From an uncultured Clostridium sp. (GTDB lineage Bacteria > Bacillota > Clostridia > Lachnospirales > Lachnospiraceae), in the NCBI GenBank assembly GCA_900552885.1, contig USBM01000065.1:1-9953 (forward strand): 9,953 nt of DNA, read 5' to 3'. Made by a program: the position numbers and the translations under genes. Below the pieces are notes generated by a model. The model saw nothing but the letters and a program-made list of their open reading frames with translations. It was not told the origin of the DNA and ran no database searches. How positions within the stretch are numbered: the stretch's first letter is position 1; each line of letters starts with the position of its first letter. Positions 1 through 7,071 of this stretch are shown in pieces.

Positions 1-436
1 CTATCCGTGAAGTGTTCTCCTGATCTAACACTACATGTTCCGGATTAGAATTACGATCTGCCTCTAAGTTCTCTATCAGCTCTGCCTCTTCCTCATTTGT
101 TTTACTGTAAAAGGAAATATAGGTGTTCAACGGTGAATGTTTCTTACGATTTGATGCCTTGATCGCACTATAGATCTGCCGGTCGATGCAGACCTTGGCA
201 AATGTATAGAACGATGCGGTATTGCCATCCCTGTAATTCTGTACCGCTTTAAACAGACCTATCATTCCCTCCTGCGACAAGTCCTCTGTATCTGCTCCGA
301 TCAGATACAAAGTACGGATTGACTTCTTCACAAGCGGCGAATACTTCTTCAGCATATATTCAGTTGCATCCTGATTGCCCTTTCCTGCCAATCGGATTAT
401 TTCTTCCTCGCTTAAATTCCGAAATTCCCCATCCAT
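1..436 (-). CDS. sigH: RNA polymerase sigma-H factor (SigH/Spo0H family), C-terminal part outside window
   Basis: Sigma-70 family factor; in Bacillus SigH directs RNA polymerase to transition-phase, competence and early sporulation genes. The 145 residues present cover the N-terminus and region 2: ATEYMLKKYSPLV (region 2.1-like), LIGADTEDLSQEGMIGLFKA at about 45-64 (core-binding region 2.2, the family's most conserved block), FYTFAKVCIDRQIYSAIK at about 76-93 (regions 2.3/2.4, -10 recognition), then KKHSPLNTYISF and NPEHVVLDQE, which closely match B. subtilis SigH as I remember it. Region 4 (-35 recognition) lies beyond base 1. I chose ATG 436 because GAGGA sits 5 bases upstream of it; an in-frame ATG at 448 is closer to the preceding stop but has the ribosome binding site inside it. 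The gene follows the upstream membrane-protein gene by 12 bases and is probably the distal gene of the cysS operon. SigH identity is strong from sequence and position; the regulon in this organism is inference. Confidence 0.93.
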   Translation of the reverse strand, partial: MDGEFRNLSEEEIIRLAGKGNQDATEYMLKKYSPLVKKSIRTLYLIGADTEDLSQEGMIGLFKAVQNYRDGNTASFYTFAKVCIDRQIYSAIKASNRKKHSPLNTYISFYSKTNEEEAELIENLEADRNSNPEHVVLDQENTSRI

Positions 437-448
437 TGCTATCCTCAT

Positions 449-1147
449 TTACTCTGCAGGTGCCACATCCTGTCCATCCGGCTGTGCAACTACTTCTGTT
501 GTATTCTCCGTTGTCACTTGTGTTGTCATTTCCGTGGTTGCTTGCGTTGTTGTCTGTGTTGTCGTCTGCGTAGTTGCTTGCGTTGTTGCCTGTGTTGTTA
601 CTTCTGCTGTCGTTCCTGCCGTATCTTGTGCCTGTGTCGTTGTCTGTGTTGTCTTCGTATCATTCTTCACCTTATTCGTGATATCCTCAATACTCTTTTC
701 TAAATTTTCTTTCTGTTCATCCTTCTTTGAAGCCGACTGCGTAGTTGCTTCCGTCTCTTCTGTACGGAACCATTTGCTCTTTTCTGTTGTGGCTTCAGAG
801 GTAATCTCTGTATCATTCTTCTTGGATTTGCTTCCACTACCCACACTATTGACAATCAACGTGATAAATCCTAAGAACAGACAGGCAACTACAATCAGAA
901 TCAGGATCATTAAAATGGTCTTTAACATATCCCTATTGGGCATCATGCGGTCATCCATTGTTCCCTTATCCTTATTCTTCTGTTCCTTTGCCCGCTGCAC
1001 TCGTGACTTTTCCGCCTGTATTTTCTTTTCTTCCTTTAATTGTAGTCTCTGCTCATCCTTCTCAAATTCTTCATCATATTCATTCAGGTCAAAATCGACG
1101 ATATCAAACGCATCCGATCGATCTTCATTCTTCTTATCATTCTCCAT
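449..1147 (-). CDS. Unknown single-pass membrane protein with Thr-rich repeat tail, between rlmB and sigH
   Basis: I do not recognise a family. The 232-residue protein has three parts. Residues ~1-72 are highly charged: acidic first (DFDLNEYDEEFEKDEQ), then a Lys/Glu/Gln-rich stretch likely to be helical or coiled coil. Residues ~75-102 form one strong hydrophobic segment (TILMILILIVVACLFLGFIT). Residues ~103-232 are low complexity, rich in Ser/Thr/Glu/Lys, with about eight TTQx/TTEx tetrapeptide units at ~184-218. There is no signal peptide, lipobox or LPXTG. The likely topology is N-terminus in the cytoplasm and Thr-rich tail outside (inference). Start: ATG 1147 has AGGAAGG 13 bases upstream, a long spacing. 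An in-frame TTG at 1159 would give four extra residues but lies only one base after the AGGAAGG. The gene starts 25 bases after rlmB, and its stop is 12 bases before the sigH ATG. In Bacillus this slot holds yacP/rae1, which this protein does not resemble. It could be a cell-surface or envelope-sensing protein; I have no evidence for a specific job. Confidence 0.8.
   Translation of the reverse strand: MENDKKNEDRSDAFDIVDFDLNEYDEEFEKDEQRLQLKEEKKIQAEKSRVQRAKEQKNKDKGTMDDRMMPNRDMLKTILMILILIVVACLFLGFITLIVNSVGSGSKSKKNDTEITSEATTEKSKWFRTEETEATTQSASKKDEQKENLEKSIEDITNKVKNDTKTTQTTTQAQDTAGTTAEVTTQATTQATTQTTTQTTTQATTEMTTQVTTENTTEVVAQPDGQDVAPAE
497..598 (-). repeat. 12-bp tandem coding repeat (TTQx units)
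   Basis: About eight imperfect 12-base units encode Thr-Thr-Gln/Glu-X (X = Ala, Thr, Met, Val, Asn) at the end of the membrane protein. The unit is a multiple of three, so gain or loss of units changes tail length without shifting frame. The repeat also leaves the opposite strand open, creating a long antisense frame rich in Val and Cys that I do not regard as coding. Confidence 0.85.
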
Positions 1148-1172
1148 AATTAAGCACAAACCTTCCTATCTT

Positions 1173-1913
1173 CTACATCATACGCTGTCTTACGATCTCA
1201 TATGCCAGTACACCTGCCGCAACCGATGCATTCAAAGAATCAATATCACCTTTCATCGGAATAGACGCAATATAATCACACTTTTCTTTTACAAGACGGC
1301 TCACACCACTGCCCTCATTTCCAATAACCAAACCGATCGGCCCGGTCAGATTATGACGATACATCACTTCACCGTCCATATCCGCACAGACAAACCAGAT
1401 TCCCTGTTCCTTTAACTCTTCTATTGTCTTTGCAATATTTGTCACCTTTGCAACCGGCGTATAATTGATTGCACCCGCAGAAGCCTTTACAACAGTTGCT
1501 GTAAGCCCTGCCGCTCTTCGTTTTGGAATGATCACTCCATGTGCACCGCACAGATTGGCTGTACGAATGATCGCACCTAGATTATGCGGATCCTCAATCT
1601 CATCTAACAGAAAGATAAATGGTGCCTCGCCCTTCTTTCCGGCTGCCTCCAAGATATCCTCTACCGTTGCATAATCATATGCAGCCGCCTGTGCGATCAC
1701 GCCCTGATGTTTGCCGGTCTCCGACATCTGATCCAATCGTTCCTTTGTCACATAATTCACGATCGTATCCTGCTTTCTTGCAAGAGACTTGATCGTATTC
1801 ACCGCACCATCATGACAACCATCTAACACATATAATTTATCAATTGTCTTACCGGAACGAAATGCCTCTGTTACTGCATTTCTTCCTTCAATCGTATATT
1901 CCTCGTATCTCAT
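1173..1913 (-). CDS. rlmB: 23S rRNA (guanosine-2251-2'-O)-methyltransferase RlmB
   Basis: SpoU/TrmH (SPOUT) family enzyme that uses S-adenosylmethionine to 2'-O-methylate G2251 (E. coli numbering) in the P-loop of 23S rRNA. The 246-residue length is normal. Residues ~5-75 form the small N-terminal substrate-binding domain (EGRNAVTEAF, then KHQGVIAQ at ~68). The SPOUT knot follows with all three motifs. Motif 1 is NLGAIIRTA at 111-119, with N111 and catalytic-type R117. Motif 2 is LVIGNEGSGVS at ~195-205, with E200. Motif 3 is IPMKGDIDSLNASVAAGV at ~218-235, with S227 and N228. The start ATG 1913 is preceded by AGGAG at 5 bases. It lies 30 bases after mrnC, an order shared with Bacillus (cysS-mrnC-rlmB), and joins a second 23S rRNA-acting enzyme in the same operon. 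A related SpoU paralogue is possible, but context and length favour RlmB. Confidence 0.94.
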   Translation of the reverse strand: MRYEEYTIEGRNAVTEAFRSGKTIDKLYVLDGCHDGAVNTIKSLARKQDTIVNYVTKERLDQMSETGKHQGVIAQAAAYDYATVEDILEAAGKKGEAPFIFLLDEIEDPHNLGAIIRTANLCGAHGVIIPKRRAAGLTATVVKASAGAINYTPVAKVTNIAKTIEELKEQGIWFVCADMDGEVMYRHNLTGPIGLVIGNEGSGVSRLVKEKCDYIASIPMKGDIDSLNASVAAGVLAYEIVRQRMM

Positions 1914-1943
1914 AATCTCTCCTCTATCGAATTGCGTTCTGTT

Positions 1944-2381
1944 TTACTCTGTTTCCTGCAGTGCTTCCAGTCCCATCTTAACAACATCCGTCAGACGCTC
2001 AAAGTCTTCTTTCAGATACAGATACCCAAGCACCGCCTCAAAACCGGTCGCCTTACGGTATTCCGTCCGCGTTGCATTCTTCGCTTTGGTATAAGAATTG
2101 GCATTTCTGCCACGCTTATAGATATCCCGTTCCTCTTCTGTCAAATGTTCCTTCAATGCCATGATCATCTTCGCTTGTGCCGGAGCACATACTATCTTGC
2201 TGACATCCTTATGATATTTGTTCACCTGCTTATTCACCTGGCTCACTTCCATTGTACGGATCATAATATCAAATACACTATCTCCGATATATGCTAACGC
2301 CAACGGCGAATACAACTCCGGTTGTCCGTGTTCAATATGAAAAATATCTTTGAAATATTGAAAACTTCCTGTCTCACCCAT
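1944..2381 (-). CDS. mrnC: Mini-ribonuclease III (MrnC)
   Basis: RNase III catalytic domain without the double-stranded RNA-binding domain; in Bacillus it trims the 5' and 3' ends of 23S rRNA precursor. The protein has 145 residues, the usual length (about 140). Motifs: LALAYIGDSVFDIMIRT at ~27-43, with the metal-binding Asp at 34; KRGRNANSYTKAKNAT at ~89-104; and FEAVLGYLYL at 114-123, with Glu 115 as the second acidic catalytic position. The start at ATG 2381 is the only in-frame ATG before the stop at 2403-2405. Its ribosome binding site is weak (a GGGA-like stretch), which suggests partial coupling to cysS 21 bases upstream. The pairing cysS-mrnC-rlmB is conserved across Firmicutes, supporting the call. 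Confidence 0.94.
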   Translation of the reverse strand: MGETGSFQYFKDIFHIEHGQPELYSPLALAYIGDSVFDIMIRTMEVSQVNKQVNKYHKDVSKIVCAPAQAKMIMALKEHLTEEERDIYKRGRNANSYTKAKNATRTEYRKATGFEAVLGYLYLKEDFERLTDVVKMGLEALQETE

Positions 2382-2402
2382 ACGATCATCCCATCTGTGC
2401 CA

Positions 2403-3821
2403 TTATGCACGTTTCCATTTGACACCTTCCCTGGTATCTTCCAAAATGATTCCCTGTGCTGCTAACGTATCACGGATCTCATCTGCTCTTGCAAAATTCT
2501 TTGCCTTTCTGGCAGCCTGGCGTTCTTCGATCAGTGCTTCAATATCACTGTCTAATATCTCTTTTTCTACCTTTGTGATAATACCTAATACATCACAAAG
2601 CTGACGAATGGTATCTAATGCTTTCTCAACCAGGCTCTTTGCACTCTCAGCAGTAATATTCGAATTCGTGAACTTTACAAGCTCAAATATGGTAGAGATT
2701 GCATCCGCAGTATTCAGATCATCTTCCATTGCCTGTTCAAACTTTGTAACATATTCTGCAAGCTGTCCTTCTAACGCCTTCTCTTCCCCAGTCATTTCCC
2801 GTTCCTGTGCTACTTCCTTCGTATCTTCCAAACGGGATACCGCATTTAGAATACGCTCCAAAGAAGCCTTTGCAGACTCAACCAATGTATCTGAGAAGTT
2901 CAACGGACTTCTATAATGTGCACTTAAGATGAAGAAGCGGATTACCTGCAATGGGTATTTTTTACCAATGTCACGAATTGTAAAGAAGTTACCAAGGGAT
3001 TTGGACATCTTCTCGCCATCAATCTTTAAGAATCCATTGTGCATCCAATATCTTGCAAATTCCACTTCATTAGCTGCCTCACTCTGTGCGATCTCGTTCT
3101 CATGATGAGGGAAGATCAGATCTTCTCCACCGGCATGAATATCAATAATATCTCCGATATACTTCTTTGACATAACCGAGCACTCCAAATGCCAGCCCGG
3201 TCTGCCCTCGCCCCATGGTGATGGCCAGGAAGGTTCGCCCTCTTTCTTTGGCTTCCAAAGTACAAAGTCTAAGAAATCCTCTTTCTCATCCTCACCGGAT
3301 ACTTTAAGCTGATGCTTCTCATCTCTGTGTCCAGCCTCTAGATCATCAATATTCTTTTTGGATAACTTGCCATATCCCGGGAAACTTCTGGTACGGAAAT
3401 ATACAGTTCCGTTCACCTCATACGCATGTCCCTTCTCAATCAGGACTTTGATCATCTCAATCATATCCGGAATCTCTTCCGTTGCCTTCGGATGTGTCGT
3501 TGCCTCCATTACATTCAGATCATGCATATCTTTCTTCACTTCTTTGATATAACGTTCCGAAATCTCAGAAGAAGTCACACCTTCCTCAATGGCACGCTTA
3601 ATGATCTTATCATCCACATCTGTAAAGTTTGATACATAATTCACATCATATCCTTTGTATAGCAGATATCTTCTAAGCGTATCAAACACGATCATTGGAC
3701 GTGCATTACCAATATGAATATAATCATATACGGTTGGTCCACATACATAAATTCCCACCTTCTTGTCCCGGATTGGAACAAATTCTTCTTTTGTTCTTGA
3801 CATTGTATTATAAATCTTCAT
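2403..3821 (-). CDS. cysS: Cysteinyl-tRNA synthetase
   Basis: Class I aminoacyl-tRNA synthetase charging tRNA-Cys in the cytoplasm. The 472 residues are full length. The Rossmann catalytic domain shows the HIGH-type signature HIGN at 36-39 (within CGPTVYDYIHIGNARP) and KMSKS at 271-275. The four zinc ligands expected for discrimination of cysteine are present: C27, C214 (WHLECS), H239 and E243 (PHHENE). WPSPWGEGRPGWH at ~199-211 is also typical. Residues ~300-400 form the DALR-type helical domain, and the C-terminal part ends in the expected anticodon-binding tail. The start is ATG 3821, with AAGGA 9 bases upstream. It is the first gene of the cysS-mrnC-rlmB-membrane protein-sigH operon, under the promoter at 3884-3912. 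The ~55-base leader is far too short for a T-box, so tRNA-Cys sensing of that kind is not visible. Confidence 0.98.
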   Translation of the reverse strand: MKIYNTMSRTKEEFVPIRDKKVGIYVCGPTVYDYIHIGNARPMIVFDTLRRYLLYKGYDVNYVSNFTDVDDKIIKRAIEEGVTSSEISERYIKEVKKDMHDLNVMEATTHPKATEEIPDMIEMIKVLIEKGHAYEVNGTVYFRTRSFPGYGKLSKKNIDDLEAGHRDEKHQLKVSGEDEKEDFLDFVLWKPKKEGEPSWPSPWGEGRPGWHLECSVMSKKYIGDIIDIHAGGEDLIFPHHENEIAQSEAANEVEFARYWMHNGFLKIDGEKMSKSLGNFFTIRDIGKKYPLQVIRFFILSAHYRSPLNFSDTLVESAKASLERILNAVSRLEDTKEVAQEREMTGEEKALEGQLAEYVTKFEQAMEDDLNTADAISTIFELVKFTNSNITAESAKSLVEKALDTIRQLCDVLGIITKVEKEILDSDIEALIEERQAARKAKNFARADEIRDTLAAQGIILEDTREGVKWKRA

Positions 3822-3839
3822 TTTCCTATTTCCTTCCCT

Positions 3840-3856
3840 CGGGAACTAACTTCCCG
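3840..3856 (-). promoter_or_regulatory. Small leader hairpin upstream of cysS
   Basis: CGGGAA and TTCCCG pair as a 6-bp stem with a 5-base loop in the short cysS leader, just upstream of the AAGGA ribosome binding site. It could stabilise the transcript or tune initiation; no function is shown. It is not followed by a T run, so it is not a terminator. Confidence 0.4.
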
Positions 3857-3883
3857 TATGCCATCCTGTTAATATCTTTCAAT

Positions 3884-3912
3884 AGTATATTTTTAACCGA
3901 TTCATTTGTCAA
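3884..3912 (-). promoter_or_regulatory. Sigma-A promoter of the cysS-sigH operon
   Basis: Perfect -35 TTGACA (3912-3907) and near-perfect -10 TATACT (3889-3884) separated by 17 bases. Transcription should start near 3877, giving a leader of about 55 bases to cysS. The -35 begins 7 bases after the acetyltransferase stop, and no terminator separates the two units, so read-through from the ispF side is possible. Confidence 0.88.
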
Positions 3913-3918
3913 CAAGAT

Positions 3919-4941
3919 TCAAACGATCTCTGCAAACCATATCTTATCCCGTAACTGTCCATTCTTTCCAAACAATTCCTCTGCCATCTGCCCCACTGAT
4001 ATCGTGCGGTATCTTTCCTGCATTGTCTCCGATGAAAGTTCCGTTATCTTCTCCCATCCGTTATCTGCCCGATAGCATCCCGTATTCTCCGGTAAAATGA
4101 CATCTTCAATCCGCAATCCCTCATAGCCATCTGACAGGCGTTGACACTGCTTAGGAAATAATTGTAAAAATGCCGTCACATCCACTACACGGATCATATA
4201 TGGAAATGACTTCCACCATCCTGCTGTCTTTCCAAAGTACCTGCTCGCTGCCCATTCCGTCTGATCCTCTTCCATCCAGAATGACTGCTCAATCCTCGGA
4301 TATTCATCGTCCATAGCATATGCAAAGTATCCCATTACATTCTGTTCTTCATTCAACACGAATACGATATTTCCCTGTTGACACGCCTTTTCCTTATATA
4401 ACATTCGGAAATATGATTCATCATGCACGGGTGCCACCCGATAACACTGCTGTATCGCATGATCCAACGTTCCGAATATCTGTGCCAGCCGTCGTCCATC
4501 CAGATTCCGTATCAACGTTTCGAATGCCCAAAACGAATATGGCATGCTCTGTGCCGCAGATAACTGTGCAATCCCAATCTCACATCGTTCCTCTTCCTTC
4601 GCACTGACAAAACCAAACGGTTCATAATACCTCACATCTGCAGGCATCAGATACGTAAACGGCTCCTGTTCCACTCTCATATCAAGCAATGCCCGTTGTA
4701 ACAGATTCCGCATTATTCCGCATCTTCGATATCTCTCATCCGTTGCTACCCCGACAATATAATGAAGAATCCGCTCCTGCATTCCTACATGACACAGATA
4801 CGGATTCAAATGCAGCATCCCTTTGTCCTCTTCGAAGTACACCCGGTTGTTCGGATATACATTATCAAAGTAAAATTCCTCATAGGCTTCCGGGTCATGA
4901 AAGCACTGTCTCCATAAGTTTCTTGCAATCTGTAGTTCCAT
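3919..4941 (-). CDS. Eis-like GNAT family N-acetyltransferase
   Basis: Predicted acetyl-CoA-dependent N-acetyltransferase of the Eis/YpeA-like multidomain type. Members acetylate amines on small molecules or proteins, and the substrate here is unknown. Residues ~1-115 form the first GNAT fold, with the acetyl-CoA pyrophosphate loop region GVATDERYRRCGIMRNLL at ~64-81 and FTYLMPADVRYYEPFGF at ~95-111, a characteristic Eis-family block. Residues ~130-240 look like the second, degenerate GNAT fold. Residues ~248-340 (IRVVDVTAFLQLFP onward) match the C-terminal SCP2-like domain, whose chain end supplies the active-site carboxylate in Eis. The protein has 340 residues; Eis-type enzymes run to about 400. 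I chose ATG 4941 rather than the upstream ATG 4977. It lies one base after the ispF TAA and has AGAGGA 10 bases upstream, whereas 4977 would force a 35-base overlap and adds residues that look like out-of-frame ispF sequence. It is translationally coupled to ispF. Confidence 0.88.
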   Translation of the reverse strand: MELQIARNLWRQCFHDPEAYEEFYFDNVYPNNRVYFEEDKGMLHLNPYLCHVGMQERILHYIVGVATDERYRRCGIMRNLLQRALLDMRVEQEPFTYLMPADVRYYEPFGFVSAKEEERCEIGIAQLSAAQSMPYSFWAFETLIRNLDGRRLAQIFGTLDHAIQQCYRVAPVHDESYFRMLYKEKACQQGNIVFVLNEEQNVMGYFAYAMDDEYPRIEQSFWMEEDQTEWAASRYFGKTAGWWKSFPYMIRVVDVTAFLQLFPKQCQRLSDGYEGLRIEDVILPENTGCYRADNGWEKITELSSETMQERYRTISVGQMAEELFGKNGQLRDKIWFAEIV

Positions 4942-4942
4942 C

Positions 4943-5497
4943 TTATGCCTGTCCTCTAGGACATCCACCGCAGCCATTGCACCGATTCACCGCCACATCT
5001 AATACATCCTCGTATCCATAATTGGCAACCGTCTCTAACAAACAGATTGCCTGAGAGCTGATTCCCTCGCCACTTCCCGTAAATCCAAGCCCTTCTTCCG
5101 TTGTTGCTTTGATATTTACCTGATTCTCCGAAATACCAAGAGCCTCCGCAATCGTCGTTACCATATCCGGAATAAATGCCGCCATCTTCGGACGTTGTGC
5201 TATAATTGTGGCATCAATATTGCTGACGATATATTGTTGTTCATCCAGCAACCGTTTCACATGGCGGAGCAGTTGAATACTGTCAGCCCCTTTATACTGC
5301 TCATCCGTATCAGGAAAATGCTTTCCAATATCTCCTAATGCCGCTGCACCAAGCAGCGAATCCATGATCGCATGCGTCAGTACATCTGCATCGGAATGTC
5401 CTAACAATCCCTTCTCATATGGTATATTCACACCACCGATGATCAATTTTCTTCCTTCCACTAACTTGTGAACATCATATCCCATTCCTACCCGCAT
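4943..5497 (-). CDS. ispF: 2-C-methyl-D-erythritol 2,4-cyclodiphosphate synthase
   Basis: MEP-pathway enzyme that cyclises CDP-methylerythritol 2-phosphate to methylerythritol cyclodiphosphate, releasing CMP, on the route to isoprenoids. Zinc ligands D8, H10 (GYDVH) and H42 are present, as are IGGVNIPYEKGLLGHSDADV (~20-39), GDIGKHFPDTD (~55-65), and KATTEEGLGFTGSGEG (~130-145), with the T132/T133/E135 cluster. Position 142, Arg in E. coli and other enzymes, is Ser here. The catalytic fold ends near residue 158, as in the ~159-residue E. coli protein. A further ~25 residues then form an extra tail with CNGCGGC (Cys 173, 176, 179), which is unusual for the family. Start ATG 5497 has AGGAG 8 bases upstream, and the pepD stop codon TAG is part of that site, so it is tightly coupled to pepD. 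ispD is not adjacent. Confidence 0.95.
   Translation of the reverse strand: MRVGMGYDVHKLVEGRKLIIGGVNIPYEKGLLGHSDADVLTHAIMDSLLGAAALGDIGKHFPDTDEQYKGADSIQLLRHVKRLLDEQQYIVSNIDATIIAQRPKMAAFIPDMVTTIAEALGISENQVNIKATTEEGLGFTGSGEGISSQAICLLETVANYGYEDVLDVAVNRCNGCGGCPRGQA
4950..4963 (-). promoter_or_regulatory. Inverted repeat covering the acetyltransferase ribosome binding site
   Basis: TGTCC and GGACA flank a 4-base loop at the very end of ispF, and the right arm contains the AGAGGA site that serves the downstream start at 4941. In RNA this would be a 5-bp hairpin that could hide the site until ribosomes finishing ispF open it, a typical coupling arrangement. The stem is short, so this is a modest inference. 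Confidence 0.35.
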
Positions 5498-5507
5498 CGT
5501 CTTTCTC

Positions 5508-6965
5508 CTATCTCTGTTTCAAGTATTCTAACAAAAACTCATATACTCTCTTTGTCGAAGATATTGATAACCGTTCTGCTGTTGTATGAATATCCAATAT
5601 ATCCGGTCCCATAGATACACAATCTAATTCCGGAATCTTTGCTGCTAACAGACCACATTCCAATCCCGCATGAATCCCCTCTACAACCGGTTTCTTTCCA
5701 TATAGTTTCTTATATAATTCAATCACCCTCGGACGTACAACTGATTCCTCTTTATACTCCCATGCCGGATATTCTCCTTTGATCTCTAATTCACCGCCAA
5801 ATTCTAATGCCAGACATTCCAACTGTCCCGCTATATGTTGCTTTCTTGTTGTCACGCTGCTTCGGATCGCATGCTGCGCATACAGATGTTCTTCCCGTAA
5901 TTCTAATATACCAAGATTCAGGGAAGTCTCAACCAACCCGGGAACTGCCATACTCATATTCTGAATTCCGTTCGGAACAGCCATCAGATATGCTAATATA
6001 TGAAACAGACTTCTATCATCTACGACTAACTGCTTGCATGGTTCTCCATTCTCCTGCACCTGTAAAGACACTGTAATCCCTGCATCCGACTGGACATATT
6101 CCTTGTGAAGAATCTGATTGTATTCCTCAACCAAGCCGGCAAGCCGTTCCTGCTCCTCCGGCTCTACACCAATAACTGCCTGTGCCTGTACCGGAATGGC
6201 ATTGTCCTTCTTACCACCTCCTAAGGCTTTCAAAGATAACGACACTTCTTTACTCAGTGCATACAATACACGTCCGATTACTTTATTCGCATTTGCTCTT
6301 TCTTTATCAATCTCACAGCCGGAATGACCGCCAACTAACCCGGCAACCTCCAACGTATACCAACATTTCTTTGCCGATTCCTGCCATACCACCGGTAATG
6401 TCACAATTGCAGACATTCCTCCTGCACAACTGCTTAAAAAGATTCCTTCTTCTTCCGAATCCAAATTCAGCATACAATGTCCTTTCAGCATAGAAAGATC
6501 AATTCCATTTGCCCCTTCCATTCCAACTTCTTCCGACACGGTTATGATATATTCCAGTGGCGGATGTGCAACCGTCACATCATCTGCAATGGCAAGCATA
6601 TAGGCTACTGCAATTCCATCATCGCCGCCAAGCGTTGTATCAACAGCATAGACATAATCCCCATCTACCGCAAGCTGTAATCCATCCTTTTCCATGTCGA
6701 TACTGCTTCCTGCCTTCTTCTCACACACCATATCCATATGTCCCTGCAGGATAACCGGTTCTTCCTTCTCGTACCCCGCACTAGCCGGAATCTTCATCAC
6801 TATGTTATATAATGCATCCTGATACACTTCAAATGCATGTGCATTAGCAAATTGTACCAGATAATCACTAATCTGTTTCTCATGGTAAGAACCTCTCGGA
6901 ATCTTACTGATCTCTTCAAAATAATAAAATACTTTCTCCGGCTCTAAATTCGATAAAACACCCAT
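5508..6965 (-). CDS. pepD: Aminoacyl-histidine dipeptidase (peptidase M20C, PepD)
   Basis: Cytosolic di-zinc dipeptidase of the M20C family (Xaa-His dipeptidase, carnosinase type) that breaks peptides down to amino acids. The 485 residues equal the family length. Residues matching the E. coli PepD metal site are all present: H76 and D78 in LQGHMDMV, bridging D115 in TLGGDDGIA, general base E145 and ligand E146 in SEEVGMEGA, D169 in LNLDSEEEG, and H460 in DIHTTAERL. The lid/dimerisation domain with GGHSG (~212-216) lies between about 185 and 385. Start ATG 6965 is preceded by a perfect AGGAGG at 7 bases. Two candidate promoter -10 elements lie upstream (6993-6998 and 7055-7063). It heads the pepD-ispF-acetyltransferase unit; no metabolic link between pepD and ispF is obvious, so the grouping may be incidental. 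Confidence 0.96.
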   Translation of the reverse strand: MGVLSNLEPEKVFYYFEEISKIPRGSYHEKQISDYLVQFANAHAFEVYQDALYNIVMKIPASAGYEKEEPVILQGHMDMVCEKKAGSSIDMEKDGLQLAVDGDYVYAVDTTLGGDDGIAVAYMLAIADDVTVAHPPLEYIITVSEEVGMEGANGIDLSMLKGHCMLNLDSEEEGIFLSSCAGGMSAIVTLPVVWQESAKKCWYTLEVAGLVGGHSGCEIDKERANANKVIGRVLYALSKEVSLSLKALGGGKKDNAIPVQAQAVIGVEPEEQERLAGLVEEYNQILHKEYVQSDAGITVSLQVQENGEPCKQLVVDDRSLFHILAYLMAVPNGIQNMSMAVPGLVETSLNLGILELREEHLYAQHAIRSSVTTRKQHIAGQLECLALEFGGELEIKGEYPAWEYKEESVVRPRVIELYKKLYGKKPVVEGIHAGLECGLLAAKIPELDCVSMGPDILDIHTTAERLSISSTKRVYEFLLEYLKQR

Positions 6966-6992
6966 GTTACTGCCTCCTATGATATCTTCTAA

Positions 6993-6998
6993 ATTATA
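6993..6998 (-). promoter_or_regulatory. Candidate -10 element (proximal) for pepD
   Basis: A perfect TATAAT 27 bases upstream of the pepD ATG. No good -35 is visible at 16-18 bases, so it is weaker than the other promoters in this window. A start from here would give a leader of about 20 bases, just enough for the AGGAGG. Confidence 0.4.
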
Positions 6999-7054
6999 TC
7001 CCCTCTATATACAAATAAACATCTGTGTTGAAATAGTATCCCATTTTGCCGTAA

Positions 7055-7063
7055 AGTATATCA
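7055..7063 (-). promoter_or_regulatory. Candidate extended -10 promoter (distal) for pepD
   Basis: TGA followed directly by TATACT forms an extended -10 (TGn + TATACT) right after the T run of the upstream terminator. The -35 region lies in the T run and is poor, as extended -10 promoters tolerate. A start near 7048 would give a leader of about 83 bases. Confidence 0.5.
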
Positions 7064-7071
7064 CAAACCAC

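Noticed and set aside
375..1415. Long plus-strand open frame (346 codons) antisense to the membrane protein and rlmB
   Set aside because: Its Val/Cys-rich part is the complement of the Thr-Gln repeats, it crosses two supported genes and has no ribosome binding site; it is a by-product of the repeat.
3822..3883. T-box riboswitch for cysS
   Set aside because: The leader is too short, and no specifier stem, T-box sequence or terminator/antiterminator pair is visible.
4942..4977. Upstream ATG 4977 as start of the acetyltransferase
   Set aside because: It would overlap ispF by 35 bases without its own ribosome binding site; ATG 4941 has AGAGGA and sits at the ispF stop.
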